Assembly (NCBI GenBank): GCA_900541025.1
Contig: UQIL01000018.1
Location: forward strand, 1 to 52,245
Direction of reading: 5' to 3'
DNA length: 52,245 nucleotides
From: an uncultured Collinsella sp.
Lineage (GTDB): Bacteria > Actinomycetota > Coriobacteriia > Coriobacteriales > Coriobacteriaceae
Made by a program: the position numbers and the translations under genes
Shown here: positions 30,368 to 39,874 of the stretch, piece by piece
Layout: every line of letters begins with the position of its first letter
Numbering within the stretch: position 1 is the first letter of the stretch
The notes under the pieces: generated by a model
The model's input: only the letters and a program-made list of their open reading frames with translations
Told to the model about the DNA's origin: nothing
Databases searched by the model: none

Positions 30368-33258
30368 CGGCGCCGCTCGTGGCGTGCACGCCACAACTGC
30401 AGATAGTGACCGATCTGCGCCGATTCAATGCGCTGATAGGAACTCGTGGGCAGCGAAGTTAAAAACTTCTTGCCATAGCCCTTCGTCACTAGGCGTGGGT
30501 CGGCCAAGATGAGCACGCCACAATCGGTCGACGAGCGAATGAGGCGGCCGGCGGCTTGTTTGACCTCGAGCACAGCCTCGGGCAGCGAATAGCGTGCCCA
30601 GGCGCGATCTTCACGCAGATTACGCTCGCACGAGAGCGGGTCCGTGGGGCTCGAGAACGGCAACTTGGGGATGATGACGCAGCGCAGCGTCTCGCCGCTG
30701 GCATCAAACCCCTCCCAGAAGGCCTTGAGCGCAAAGAGCGACGAGGTCGGCTCGTTGATAAAACGGTCCCGCAGACGGCGCGGGGACGAATTTCGCTGCT
30801 GGCAGTTAAGCTCCAGGCCTGCACGGGCCAGTTTGGGCTCCACACGGGCGAACAGATCCTCCATGTCACGTCTGTTGGTGAACAGCGTGAGCACCGATCC
30901 ACCCATGGCAAGATGGGCGTCGACCAGTACGCGCTCGAGTGCCGACAGATAGCCCTCGCGATCGCGCGGGTCGGGAATATCCCCGGCAACGACCACGGCC
31001 ATATTTGAGTCGAAGTCATAGCTCGAATCCAGATGCAGCGACGAGGACGTCGAAGCACCGATACGGTCGAGTCCGACAGCGTGGTTAAAGTGCTCAAAGC
31101 TCTTAGACACCGTCATGGTCGCCGAGGCAAAGATAGCCGTGTGGACCTCAGGCAGCCACTCGGTTGCCAAGGCCTCGCCAATGTCGATGCGCTCTGCGGT
31201 CATTGACTCGCCGCCGGCACGCAGTCTGCGGTTAACCTGCAGCGAGTACACGTAGTGTTCATCGGTACCATCGATGATGAGTTTGAGGTTCTCCGTTAGT
31301 TCGTGCAGACGATGCGAGATATCACTCAGGTCGACAACGATCTCGGGCTTATCGCCGGCGACGGCTTGCACCAGCGCATCGACACTCTTGTCCGCTTGCT
31401 CCAGTGCGTCGATGGCGGCATGCGCCGACTGCATAAAATCATGCCAGTCGTCCGATTCGCGCAGCTCGGGGCCAATCCATAGATTGGCATTGTCATAACC
31501 CCCACGGGCACGGCGGCCGAGCTCACGAACGCCATCGAACACGTCGGCGATTGCCATGCTCGCACGGGCGACGGTGGATGTCGCCTTGGCGGTTAGGCCA
31601 AGATAGAGCGTGGAGCCCTCAGAAGTCGCCAAATCACGGGAAACCTGGCTCAGCGCACCGGAGCTCGAACCGCCCAGGCGCTCAAACAGAACGCGTGACT
31701 CATCGGCCGAGACCACGCGCGCCCACTGGCGGCGAGCCTCGCGCTCGATGGAATGGGCCTCGTCGACTGCCCAATGGCGAATCGGGGGCAAAATCCTACC
31801 CTCGGCAGCGACATTGCGGAACAACAGCGAGTGGTTGGTGACCACCACGTCGGCATGCGCCGCACGGCGACGCGCGCCGTGAACCAGACATTTGTCGGGG
31901 AAGAACGGGCATAGGCGACGGGCACACTCGCGCGAGGCCGTCGTAAAGTCGGGACGATTGACGCTGCGCCAGCGAATGCCAAGCGAATCGAGGTCGCCGT
32001 CTGCCGACTGGCACACGTACGCCATGATGACCGCAACTGCCGTGAGCGTGTCAGCCGGATCGCGCTTGGTGGTGATCTCGACCTGGCCGCGACTCATGCG
32101 CTCGAGCTTGCGCAGGCACGGATAGTGGTCATAGCCCTTGAGGGCGCAAAATGACAGGCCGGCGTCCAGTTGTTCGGCAAGCTTTGGCAGCTCATGGTAC
32201 ATGAGTTGGTCGGCGAGATTATTCGATTTGGTCGCAATGCCAACGGTAATGTTGTTACGGCGTGCAGCCTCGGCAAAAGGCACCAGATAGGCCATCGACT
32301 TACCGACGCCCGTACCCGCCTCGATTACACGGTGCGTACCCGTGACGAGCGCATCGCGGACCTCGAGTGCCATCGCAATCTGCTCATCACGCGGCTCGTA
32401 GGTGGGATACATGCGATTGACCAGGCCACCCGGAGCATAATCCGCCTCGATTTCTTCGCGGCTCGGCATCTTGAGGACCGGCAGTTCGTCGGCATCCACG
32501 CGATCGTCGGCACGGTCGGCCTTGAGAACGTCGGCGCGTGCGGCGCTGAGTGAGAAGATGGAGCCCGGGTTCTGACCCGCCAAAATCGAGAAGATGGGAC
32601 GATAAGACCAAGGCACATCGGGATGCATATCGGCCAAGCGCGTCATAAGACCCTGAGGCAGGTCGGTGAGCGCCACGAGCAGCACGCGCCACACCCCACA
32701 CAGAGCGTCGACATCGGCATTCGCACGATGCGACACCGAGTCACAGCCGAACAGGTCGGCCATAAAGGACAACTTGTGCGACGCCAGGCGCGGCAGTGCG
32801 ATGCGAGACAGCGCCAATGAATCGATCCAAATATCGCTGACGTTAACTCCGCCCTTGACCGACTCGATAAACGAGCGGTCGAAGGTGGCGTTATGAGCGA
32901 TGACTGGGCAACCGCCGACAAAATCGGCGAGAGCAGCCACGGCGTCGACGGCCGACGGAGCGTCAGCCACATCGGCGTTCGTAATGCTCGTGAGCTCGGT
33001 AATCTCGGCGGGAATCAACTGCTTGGGATGCACAAAGGTATCGAAGCGGTCAACGACCTCGCGGCCCGAGAGTCGGGCCGCGGAAATCTCAATCAGCTCA
33101 TTGTCTTGCACCGAAAGACCCGTGGTCTCGGTGTCGAGGACGATGACATCCTCCTCGATAAGCCCGAACGACTGCGTCTTGGCACGCTCGGCAAGCGTGG
33201 CATAGGAATCGATGACAAACTGCGGCGTTCCAGGAGATACGGCGTCCTTGATTAGCAT
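30364..33258 (-). CDS. dinG: exonuclease-DinG family helicase
   Basis: A 964-aa fusion. Residues about 35-200 are a DnaQ-type 3'-5' exonuclease (VIVLDTETTGLSVQDNELIEI with the DxE motif, HNATFDRSFIE, HRANADVDALC). The rest is a superfamily 2 DinG helicase: Walker A IEAGTGVGKSMAYLVPFAEA, the Cys cluster CALKG...C, CARRLCPFFPDKCL (iron-sulfur ligands), DEAH box HWAVDEAHSIER, and the C-terminal LKAFWEGFDASG and QAAGRLIRSSTDCG. It resembles the DnaQ-DinG form of Firmicutes. It overlaps ddl by 7 bases at its start. Confidence 0.94.
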   Translation of the reverse strand: MLIKDAVSPGTPQFVIDSYATLAERAKTQSFGLIEEDVIVLDTETTGLSVQDNELIEISAARLSGREVVDRFDTFVHPKQLIPAEITELTSITNADVADAPSAVDAVAALADFVGGCPVIAHNATFDRSFIESVKGGVNVSDIWIDSLALSRIALPRLASHKLSFMADLFGCDSVSHRANADVDALCGVWRVLLVALTDLPQGLMTRLADMHPDVPWSYRPIFSILAGQNPGSIFSLSAARADVLKADRADDRVDADELPVLKMPSREEIEADYAPGGLVNRMYPTYEPRDEQIAMALEVRDALVTGTHRVIEAGTGVGKSMAYLVPFAEAARRNNITVGIATKSNNLADQLMYHELPKLAEQLDAGLSFCALKGYDHYPCLRKLERMSRGQVEITTKRDPADTLTAVAVIMAYVCQSADGDLDSLGIRWRSVNRPDFTTASRECARRLCPFFPDKCLVHGARRRAAHADVVVTNHSLLFRNVAAEGRILPPIRHWAVDEAHSIEREARRQWARVVSADESRVLFERLGGSSSGALSQVSRDLATSEGSTLYLGLTAKATSTVARASMAIADVFDGVRELGRRARGGYDNANLWIGPELRESDDWHDFMQSAHAAIDALEQADKSVDALVQAVAGDKPEIVVDLSDISHRLHELTENLKLIIDGTDEHYVYSLQVNRRLRAGGESMTAERIDIGEALATEWLPEVHTAIFASATMTVSKSFEHFNHAVGLDRIGASTSSSLHLDSSYDFDSNMAVVVAGDIPDPRDREGYLSALERVLVDAHLAMGGSVLTLFTNRRDMEDLFARVEPKLARAGLELNCQQRNSSPRRLRDRFINEPTSSLFALKAFWEGFDASGETLRCVIIPKLPFSSPTDPLSCERNLREDRAWARYSLPEAVLEVKQAAGRLIRSSTDCGVLILADPRLVTKGYGKKFLTSLPTSSYQRIESAQIGHYLQLWRARHERRR

Positions 33259-34217
33259 GCAATGCCCGCTCGGCGAAGGCCCATGCGAATCAGGCTGTCA
33301 CAGACCTGCGGGAACGTCATATCGTCCGTATGGCGAATCTCATCCGGATACAGCGACGTATCGGTCATACCCGGAATCGTATTGGTCTCGAGGATAACGG
33401 GGCCGTCCTCACTCACGATAAAGTCGCTACGCGAGATGCCCAGGCAACCGAGGGCCTTGTGGGCAGCACAGGCAAGTTCCTGGGCGCGAGCGTAGTTCTC
33501 GGGCGAAATCTGAGCCGGAATGCGATGGATATCCGTGGGGTCGACGTACTTAACGTCCAGATTGTAGAACTCACAGTCCTCGGGCTTGCGAATCTCGACG
33601 ATCGGCAGGGCGCGCACTTCGTCCTCGCCATACACGCCCACCGTGATCTCGGTTCCCTCGATGCACTTCTCGACCAGCACCTTATCGCCGTACTCAAAGG
33701 CCTTGGCGATGGCGGCAGGCAGCTCGGAAGGCTCGTGAACCAGGGAGATACCATAGCTCGAACCATTGACGGCGGGCTTCACAAAGCAGCGCTCGCCACA
33801 AACCTCGACGATGTGATCGATATCGACTTCGTCGCCCGTCTCGAGTGCCAGACCAGGGGCAATGGGGATTCCTGCCTTGGCGTACAGGAGCTTCGAGACC
33901 TCCTTATCGGCACCACAGGCGCTCGCAAGCACGCCCGAGGCCGTGTAGGGGATACCCAAGGTCTCCATGGCGCCCTGCATGGCACCGTCCTCGCCGCCTG
34001 CTCCGTGCATGGCGATAAACGCCACGTCAAAGCCGCTGGTTGCCATGGTCACCATAAAGTTATCGGCAGCCGTGTCCAGCAGTTCAACCGAGGTGTAGCC
34101 GGCCTCCTTCAGGGCCGCCACGACGTTCTTTCCCGAATTGAGCGAAATCTCACGCTCAGCGGAATGACCACCCGCCAAGACCGCTACGTGCATGTTCTCT
34201 AGGCTTTTACCCGGCAT
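33252..34217 (-). CDS. ddl: D-alanine-D-alanine ligase
   Basis: A 321-aa ATP-grasp enzyme joining two D-Ala for peptidoglycan. Landmarks are VAVLAGGHSAEREISLNSG near the start, MHGAGGEDGAMQGAMETLGIPYTASG, the ATP-grasp lysines CFVKPAVNGSSYGISLV and KVLVEKCIEGTEITVGV, and SRSDFIVSEDGPVILETNTIPGMT at the metal site. GAGGAGG lies 9 bases before the ATG at 34217. Co-transcribed with the dinG-type gene downstream (7-base overlap). Confidence 0.96.
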   Translation of the reverse strand: MPGKSLENMHVAVLAGGHSAEREISLNSGKNVVAALKEAGYTSVELLDTAADNFMVTMATSGFDVAFIAMHGAGGEDGAMQGAMETLGIPYTASGVLASACGADKEVSKLLYAKAGIPIAPGLALETGDEVDIDHIVEVCGERCFVKPAVNGSSYGISLVHEPSELPAAIAKAFEYGDKVLVEKCIEGTEITVGVYGEDEVRALPIVEIRKPEDCEFYNLDVKYVDPTDIHRIPAQISPENYARAQELACAAHKALGCLGISRSDFIVSEDGPVILETNTIPGMTDTSLYPDEIRHTDDMTFPQVCDSLIRMGLRRAGIAC

Positions 34218-34302
34218 GGGCAGACTCCTCCTCTATAATTTCTGCAGCTGATACCATATTGTAGCGATACCCTCTACGTTTCCCCAAAATCGAAAGGCTT
34301 CC

Positions 34303-35355
34303 ATGAATCCCAGGACTAAATCTCAGGACATTCGCGACTTGAGCCAAAACGATATCCGCGAGCTTGTTGCCGAACTTGGCCAGCCCGCCTTCCGCGCAAA
34401 GCAGCTAATCGAATGGGTCTTTGAGAAGAACGTTTGTTCGTTTGATGATATGACCAATCTACCCAAGGCTTTCCGTGAGCAGCTTAAAGACGCCTTTGCC
34501 TTCGATACGCCGACAGAGCTCACCAAGCAGGTTTCCAAGGACGGCTCTCGCAAGTATCTGCTCGAGTATCACGATGGCATTTCCGTTGAGACGGTTGGTA
34601 TGCCGCGCCGCAACAAGCTGTCCGTCTGCGTTTCCACCCAGGCCGGCTGTGGCATGGGCTGCGCCTTTTGCGCCACCGGCCTCAACGGCCTTAAACGCTC
34701 GCTGACCGCACAGGAAATCGTCGACCAGGTGCTCCATGTTTCTAACGATTTTGGCGAGCGCGCGACGAGCGTCGTCTTTATGGGCCAGGGCGAGCCCTTC
34801 GCCAACTATGATGAGGTGCTTAAGGCCCTTCGCATTCTTAACGATCCCGACGGTATCGGTATTGGTGCACGCCACCTTACCGTGTCCACCAGCGGCGTTA
34901 TTCCCGGCATTCGCAAGTTCGCCGACATTCCCGAACAGTTTACGCTCGCCGTCTCGCTGCACTCCGCTATCCAGTCTACGCGCAACAAGCTTATGCCCGG
35001 CGTTAAGAAATACACGTTGCTGCGCCTTCACGAGGCCCTGCAGCTTTACACCGAGAAGACCGGACGCCGCCCGACCTACGAATACGCAATGATTGAAGGC
35101 GTCAACGATACTAATCCTGAGATGCAGGCACTTTGCGACTTCTGCGAGGGAACGCTGTGCCACGTCAATCTGATTCAGCTCAACGACATTGAGGGCAGCC
35201 CGCTCAAGCCGTCTCCGATCCACAAGGTCGAAGATCTTCAGCGTCGCCTTGAGTCCCGCGGTATTGAGACCACGATCCGCAATTCACGTGGCAACGACAT
35301 TGACGCTGCCTGCGGTCAGCTGAAGCAGCGATTCAAAGTTCAAAAGAACGCGTAG
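34303..35355 (+). CDS. rlmN: 23S rRNA/tRNA adenine-C2 methyltransferase RlmN
   Basis: A 350-aa radical SAM enzyme that methylates C2 of A2503 in 23S rRNA and A37 in some tRNAs. The 4Fe-4S motif is CGMGCAFCATG (CxxxCxxC) at about 119-126. SAM-binding segments include VFMGQGEPFANYDEVLKAL and VSTSGVIPGIRKFA. The C-terminal NDIDAACGQLKQRF carries the Cys that becomes methylated. AAAGG precedes the ATG. Divergent from ddl; a terminator follows. Confidence 0.97.
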   Translation: MNPRTKSQDIRDLSQNDIRELVAELGQPAFRAKQLIEWVFEKNVCSFDDMTNLPKAFREQLKDAFAFDTPTELTKQVSKDGSRKYLLEYHDGISVETVGMPRRNKLSVCVSTQAGCGMGCAFCATGLNGLKRSLTAQEIVDQVLHVSNDFGERATSVVFMGQGEPFANYDEVLKALRILNDPDGIGIGARHLTVSTSGVIPGIRKFADIPEQFTLAVSLHSAIQSTRNKLMPGVKKYTLLRLHEALQLYTEKTGRRPTYEYAMIEGVNDTNPEMQALCDFCEGTLCHVNLIQLNDIEGSPLKPSPIHKVEDLQRRLESRGIETTIRNSRGNDIDAACGQLKQRFKVQKNA

Positions 35356-35371
35356 GGGAGACACCCGACAG

Positions 35372-35387
35372 CGTTTCATGTGAAACA
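35372..35387. promoter_or_regulatory. parS-like site (2 mismatches)
   Basis: CGTTTCATGTGAAACA differs from the perfect sites at 37532 onward at the first base and one central base. It lies 16 bases after rlmN and 2.1 kb from the parS cluster. Confidence 0.5.
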
Positions 35388-35390
35388 TCG

Positions 35391-35428
35391 ACGGCCTCGA
35401 TTGCAGAAATTGCAATCGAGGCCGTTTC
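35391..35428 (+). terminator. rlmN terminator
   Basis: ACGGCCTCGATTGC (35391-35404) pairs with GCAATCGAGGCCGT (35412-35425), a 14-bp stem followed by TTT. Confidence 0.85.
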
Positions 35429-35484
35429 ATTTATATCCAAAGAACTTAGGCACTCAAACTTATTAAACAATTTTGAGTCGAAAT

Positions 35485-35522
35485 AAGGGGTCCTTGTCTT
35501 AAGTATCAGACAAGGACCCCTT
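35485..35522. terminator. terminator of the parAB operon
   Basis: AAGGGGTCCTTGTCT (35485-35499) pairs with AGACAAGGACCCCTT (35508-35522), a 15-bp perfect stem. It ends the leftward parA-parB-YtxH transcript and can act in both directions. Confidence 0.85.
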
Positions 35523-35549
35523 TAGAATTGCTGAGTAATTGTTAGGTAC

Positions 35550-35804
35550 CTAATAACCAACGTTCTCCCATTGATGATTAACCCAATCCTGATTAATCTT
35601 GGGATTCTTAGTTACCTGAGCGGTTCGCATAGCGACATCTTCCGTCATTACATCCATTTTCTTCTTAGATGTGTCGACAATATCCTGCGCTCCACGAAGC
35701 AGTCGACCTCGCAACTCCTCGTCTGTCGCGATCTTATATCCGGCAAAGGCACCAGCGGCGACGGTGGTTACCAAAGCAATCACTGTGAGGAACTTATTCT
35801 TCAT
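35550..35804 (-). CDS. YtxH-like small membrane protein
   Basis: About 84 aa from the ATG at 35804, where AGGAGG lies 6 bases upstream; the longer reading from 35822 lacks one. The N-terminal stretch NKFLTVIALVTTVAAGAFAGYKIA is a membrane anchor. The rest is helical and charged (LRGRLLRGAQDIVDTSKKKM), resembling the YtxH family. It overlaps parB by 11 bases and is the last gene of the par operon. No partitioning role is known. Confidence 0.8.
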   Translation of the reverse strand: MKNKFLTVIALVTTVAAGAFAGYKIATDEELRGRLLRGAQDIVDTSKKKMDVMTEDVAMRTAQVTKNPKINQDWVNHQWENVGY

Positions 35805-36699
35805 CCTGATCCTCCTGACCAAATTGAATCATTTCGCCAAGAATGCGGGAAAGCTCTTCTTCGTCTTTGAATTCAATCTCAATCTTATTCTTACCGCGGG
35901 AGCTCTTCACTCGCACGTTGGTATTGAAAACCTGACGAAGAACACGAGCAGCCTTCTTAAACGACTGAGGCGTTGCGGGTCTGGGTGTCTTCGGCGTCTC
36001 TCCGGCAGAAAACAATGGAGCAAGATTTTCTGTCGCACGTACCGAAAGACCTTCTGCAACCACCTTCTCGGCAAGTCGAATCCGAGCATCTTCGTAGGGA
36101 ACAGCCAGAATCGCCCTTGCATGGCCAGCGGTAAGCTTTCCTTCAAAAATCATCTGCTGAACAACGTCAGGAAGATCTAGAAGACGGAGGGAATTGGTGA
36201 TTGCAGAGCGCGACTTACTGACAGCCTTTGACAGGGCTTCCTGCGTCATACCACTTGCATCGATAAGCCGGCGATACCCCTTTGCCTCTTCAACGGGATT
36301 CAAATCGGAACGTTGAAGATTCTCGATAAGCGCCAGGGCAAGCATCTCTTCATCATTAACATCTTTAATGATGACGGGCAGTTCTTCAAGACCAGCAAGT
36401 TTCGACGCCTGATAACGGCGTTCACCGGCAATGATCTCATAACCGTTACCATGCTTGCGAACCAAGAGCGGCTGCAAAACGCCATGTTCTTGGATTGACT
36501 CGCTCAACTCGCGAAGTTCAGTTTCATTGAAGTGAATACGTGGCTGATTCGGGTTTGGAACGATATCTTCAATCGGAAGCTTCGTTTCTGCTGCAGCATT
36601 TGAAGCTGAAGCTGCAGAACCACCGGTCTCATATTCAGCTTCAGACACGAGCGCGTTTAGTCCACGGCCTAATCCACCGCGCTTCTTCACACTAGGCAC
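35794..36699 (-). CDS. parB: chromosome-partitioning protein ParB
   Basis: A 301-aa protein that binds parS and spreads as a CTP-dependent clamp. The N-terminal domain has VPNPNQPRIHFNETELRELS and the GERR box in IIAGERRYQASKLAGLEELPVI. The central HTH domain has ALSKAVSKSRSAITNSLRLLDL and LTAGHARAIL. A C-terminal dimerization domain follows. The N-terminal tail LGRGLNALV is the ParA-activating motif. Overlaps parA by 8 bases. Its target sites lie at 37532-37625. Confidence 0.97.
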   Translation of the reverse strand: MPSVKKRGGLGRGLNALVSEAEYETGGSAASASNAAAETKLPIEDIVPNPNQPRIHFNETELRELSESIQEHGVLQPLLVRKHGNGYEIIAGERRYQASKLAGLEELPVIIKDVNDEEMLALALIENLQRSDLNPVEEAKGYRRLIDASGMTQEALSKAVSKSRSAITNSLRLLDLPDVVQQMIFEGKLTAGHARAILAVPYEDARIRLAEKVVAEGLSVRATENLAPLFSAGETPKTPRPATPQSFKKAARVLRQVFNTNVRVKSSRGKNKIEIEFKDEEELSRILGEMIQFGQEDQDEE

Positions 36700-37492
36700 G
36701 CTTGATCACCTCTTTTGCAAGGTTCATATATGCTTTTGCACCCTTATTTTGGGGTGCATAGGTAATTACAGGCTCACCAAAAGACGGAGCTTCGGAGATT
36801 TTAACTGTACGAGGAATCAATGTTTTAAATGCTTTGTCGCCAAAGTACGACTGAACCTCTTCAACGACCTGATTTGAAAGAGAAGTACGCGAGTCATACA
36901 TCGTCATAAGCACGCCATAAGTATCCAAACCCTTATTCAGACGCGATTTAACCATCTTCATTGACTCAAGAAGCTTCGTTACGCCCTCAAGCGCGTAATA
37001 CTCGCACTGAATTGGGATCAAAACGCTATCTGCAGCCGTTAGTGCATTGATGGTTAGAAGCCCAAGCGAAGGCGGGCAGTCAATAAAGATGAAGTCAAAC
37101 TCATCCTGAATCGGCTCAAGCAGATCTTTTAGACGTGTTTCGCGTGCAATTGCACTCACAAGCTCAATTTCTGCACCTGCAAGCTGAATTGTTGCCGGAA
37201 TAACGAACACCTTTTTACAGTTCGTATCAAGAACGAGCGATTCTGCAGGCACGTCATTCAACAATGCATCATAAATACAGTGATCAAGGTCTTCTTTTTC
37301 GATTCCAAAACCACTCGTGCTATTACCTTGCGGGTCAAAATCGACAATGAGCGTCTTCCGACCTTGTTCACCCAGTGCTGCGGCAAGATTTACAGCCGTC
37401 GTCGACTTACCAACACCGCCTTTTTGGTTGATGATTGCAATGATACGCGTGTTTTTTGCGCTCTTGGAACGCTTAACGTCGCGAAATCCCAC
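36692..37492 (-). CDS. parA: ParA-family partition ATPase
   Basis: A 266-aa P-loop ATPase that moves ParB-parS complexes. The deviant Walker A is INQKGGVGKSTTAVNLAAALGEQ, with the DFDPQGNSTSG switch I and the LGLLTINALTA and SVLIPIQCEYYALEG regions. GTG start with AGGAGGG 3 bases upstream, so spacing is short. It follows a 50-base promoter region that contains parS. Acts with ParB. Confidence 0.96.
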   Translation of the reverse strand: MGFRDVKRSKSAKNTRIIAIINQKGGVGKSTTAVNLAAALGEQGRKTLIVDFDPQGNSTSGFGIEKEDLDHCIYDALLNDVPAESLVLDTNCKKVFVIPATIQLAGAEIELVSAIARETRLKDLLEPIQDEFDFIFIDCPPSLGLLTINALTAADSVLIPIQCEYYALEGVTKLLESMKMVKSRLNKGLDTYGVLMTMYDSRTSLSNQVVEEVQSYFGDKAFKTLIPRTVKISEAPSFGEPVITYAPQNKGAKAYMNLAKEVIKRA

Positions 37493-37531
37493 GGTCCCTC
37501 CTGGTGTGTATTAATGCCGTTAAACGGAGGA

Positions 37532-37625
37532 TGTTTCACGTGAAACATTCCGATTTGTTATCAACTACGATGTTTCACGTGAAACATTTTGAGTCGACAC
37601 TATCCATTATGTTTCACGTGAAACA
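37532..37625. promoter_or_regulatory. parS: three perfect parS sites
   Basis: TGTTTCACGTGAAACA occurs exactly three times: 37532-37547, 37571-37586 and 37610-37625, spaced 39 bp apart, between the parA start and the rsmG end. This 16-base palindrome is the conserved chromosomal parS. Confidence 0.97.
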
Positions 37626-37626
37626 T

Positions 37627-38364
37627 CTAAGCAAGCGGATTCTTCTTCGCCATGCCATTAGCACGCGGAAGAGTAACGGATGCTGGACGAGACTTCTTAA
37701 GAATGATGAACTCACGATGCCCTAAGCCATCAGGCAAATCTAATTCATCGGTGAAAAGCGCTGTAAAGCCGCAGATCTTAGAAGCAGCCTCGCCAGAATC
37801 AAGCTCTTCATCTGTGGGATTGCCCTTAGTAATGACAAAGAGTCCACCGTCTTTCAAATAAGGAGAAGCATATTCAACAAGAACCGGGAACGGAGCAAGT
37901 GCACGAGCAGTAACAACAGCAAATTGCTTCTTATGAGAACGTGCATATTCTTCTAGACGATCATGAACAGCATGGGCGTGCTTCAGGCCAAGACTCTTAA
38001 CAAAAGAGTTAACAGCATCAACTTTCTTACCAACTGAATCGATATAGGTTGCCTTACGGCCACTGGCAATAGTCAGAGGAATACCAGGGAAACCAGCACC
38101 AGTACCCATATCAAGCAGCGCACCCTCAGGGGCCTTATTGATATAAGGAAGTAATACAAGTGAGTCCAGAATGTGAAGAACTGCAGCATCGTCAACATTC
38201 AGAATGCGCGTAAGATTAGTAGCCTTATTGGTCTCCAATACAAGATCCAGGTGCTGAATACAGGCCCGAAGCTCGTCATCGGAAACCTTCAATGAATAGT
38301 CTTTGCAATACGAAGCAAGACGGCTAAGCATCTGGTTTGCTTGCTCATCAGTCAACACAAACAA
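37627..38364 (-). CDS. rsmG: 16S rRNA (G527-N7) methyltransferase RsmG
   Basis: About 245 aa from a TTG at 38364 with AAAGGAG 5 bases upstream; longer readings to 38433 lack a ribosome site. A class I SAM methyltransferase, also called GidB. Motif I is LLDMGTGAGFPGIPLTI, and ATYIDSVGKKVDAVNSFVK and VVTARALAPFPVLVEYASPYLK follow the family pattern. It methylates N7 of G527 in 16S rRNA. Loss gives low-level streptomycin resistance in many bacteria. The parS cluster begins immediately downstream. Confidence 0.95.
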   Translation of the reverse strand: MFVLTDEQANQMLSRLASYCKDYSLKVSDDELRACIQHLDLVLETNKATNLTRILNVDDAAVLHILDSLVLLPYINKAPEGALLDMGTGAGFPGIPLTIASGRKATYIDSVGKKVDAVNSFVKSLGLKHAHAVHDRLEEYARSHKKQFAVVTARALAPFPVLVEYASPYLKDGGLFVITKGNPTDEELDSGEAASKICGFTALFTDELDLPDGLGHREFIILKKSRPASVTLPRANGMAKKNPLA

Positions 38365-38409
38365 GACGACTCCTTTCTGACAAAAATCAGTGTATCGAGA
38401 ACTTTTGAC

Positions 38410-38439
38410 AAAAAAAGGGGACGTGGAAACCACGTCCCC
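38410..38439 (-). terminator. terminator of rpmH-to-jag operon
   Basis: GGGGACGTGG (38417-38426) pairs with CCACGTCCCC (38430-38439); the minus strand then has seven T. It ends the rpmH-jag transcript before rsmG. Confidence 0.88.
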
Positions 38440-38459
38440 TTAGCATAAGCTCAAGCAGA

Positions 38460-39029
38460 TTATCGAGCAACAATCACTACGTGACGATCGGGGTCAGAGC
38501 CCTCAGAATGGGTATCGACCGCATCGTTGCCACGAAGTGCAATATGAACCAGTCGACGCTCATAGGCATTCATGGGCGGAAGCGAAACACTCTTATGAGT
38601 GCGAATAGCACGCTCGGCAGCAGACTGAGCCATGGATGCGACCTTGTCTTGACGGCGGCTCTTGTAGCCCTCAACGTCCACCACAACGGGATACCTAAAG
38701 CCAAGTTTACGGCTCACCAGAAGCGAGAACATGACCTGAAGGGCATCAAGCGTACGACCGTGACGACCAATGAGAACAGCAAGGTCAGGAGCCGTTACGT
38801 CCAGAATCAGCTCGCCCTCATCGCCCTCATACTCATCGATAGGAGAGTTGGCGGCATCGAAGTGCGAAAGGATGGAACGCAGAATAGAAATCGCAACATC
38901 GGCAATGGTGTCAAGCTCCTCATCAGTCAGCTCTTCACCAGCCTTGTAGCGCTGTGCAATCTCGGGATAATCGCCCGCAACCTGCGGGGCAACCTCCTCA
39001 AGCATATCCTCGATGATCTCTTCAGACAT
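38460..39029 (-). CDS. jag: RNA-binding protein Jag/KhpB
   Basis: About 189 aa from the ATG at 39029, preceded by GGAG 7 bases away. It has an acidic N-terminal part, a KH domain (VLIGRHGRTLDALQVMFSLLV with the GxxG-type loop RHGR) and an R3H domain (ERRLVHIALRGNDAVDTHSEGSDPDRHV). It binds RNA and, in other Gram-positives, helps control cell elongation. Placed after yidC, as usual. Confidence 0.95.
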   Translation of the reverse strand: MSEEIIEDMLEEVAPQVAGDYPEIAQRYKAGEELTDEELDTIADVAISILRSILSHFDAANSPIDEYEGDEGELILDVTAPDLAVLIGRHGRTLDALQVMFSLLVSRKLGFRYPVVVDVEGYKSRRQDKVASMAQSAAERAIRTHKSVSLPPMNAYERRLVHIALRGNDAVDTHSEGSDPDRHVVIVAR

Positions 39030-39074
39030 AACGTACTCCAAAAGTTAGGTACCTAAATAAGATTGATATCCCGA

Positions 39075-39845
39075 CTACTTCTTCTTGTGCGGACGCGGCT
39101 TCTTCTCGCGGCGCGTGACCTCGACCTGCAGCGGGGCGTTCTTAAGACGCTCCTCCTCATCGGCCTTGGCCTTGTCGATAACCTTCTGCGTCACGAAGAT
39201 CTGCTGGATAACCTGCCAAGCAGAAGATACATCGTAATAGAGCAGGACGCCGACGGGCAGGCTCCAGCCCATCCAGAGCATCATGACGGTCATAACAACG
39301 GCCATCATGCGCATGCTCTGGGCCTGCTGACCAGTCTGATTGCGAGACATATACAGCTGCGGAATCAGGGTCAGGACGGCAAACAGGATCAGGCAGACCA
39401 GCGCAGGCAGTGCAACCATAAAGCCATCGGCAAAGGAAGCGCTCGGCGTCGTGGTCAGGTCGGGCAGAATGTTGAAGAACGAGAACGTGCCCTCGTCAAA
39501 GTACTGCGGCAGATTGCGCAGCAACGTGAACAGGGCGAACAGGATAGGCATCTGGATCAGCAGCGGCAGACAACCAGCCATGGGGTTGAACTTGTTCTCG
39601 CTGTAGAACTTCTGCATCTCCTCGGCCTGACGCTGGGGATCGTCTGCATAGCGCTCCTGGATCTCGAGCATCTTGGGCTGCAGCACCTGCATGCGGGCCG
39701 TCGACTTGGTCGACTTGAGCATAAGCGGCGTCAGCAGCAGACGGATAATGACCACCAGGATGATGATGGACAGGCCCCAGTCGACCGCAAAGGTCTGGAT
39801 GAGCTTGAGCAGCTCAAAAAGGATGTTAACGATCCAATCCCACAT
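39075..39845 (-). CDS. yidC: membrane protein insertase YidC
   Basis: A 256-aa insertase that helps place and fold membrane proteins. Five membrane segments of the YidC/Oxa1 core: WGLSIIILVVIIRLLLTPLM near the start, the charged cytoplasmic hairpin, then AGCLPLLIQMPILFALFTLL, FMVALPALVCLILFAVLTLI, MMAVVMTVMMLWMGWSLPVG and a basic C-tail KKPRPHKKK. The conserved Arg in the first core helix (VVIIRLL) is present. No long periplasmic domain, as in Gram-positive YidC1. Confidence 0.96.
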   Translation of the reverse strand: MWDWIVNILFELLKLIQTFAVDWGLSIIILVVIIRLLLTPLMLKSTKSTARMQVLQPKMLEIQERYADDPQRQAEEMQKFYSENKFNPMAGCLPLLIQMPILFALFTLLRNLPQYFDEGTFSFFNILPDLTTTPSASFADGFMVALPALVCLILFAVLTLIPQLYMSRNQTGQQAQSMRMMAVVMTVMMLWMGWSLPVGVLLYYDVSSAWQVIQQIFVTQKVIDKAKADEEERLKNAPLQVEVTRREKKPRPHKKK

Positions 39846-39874
39846 GTAAGTTTTCCTCCGATAGCGAGTGCCCG

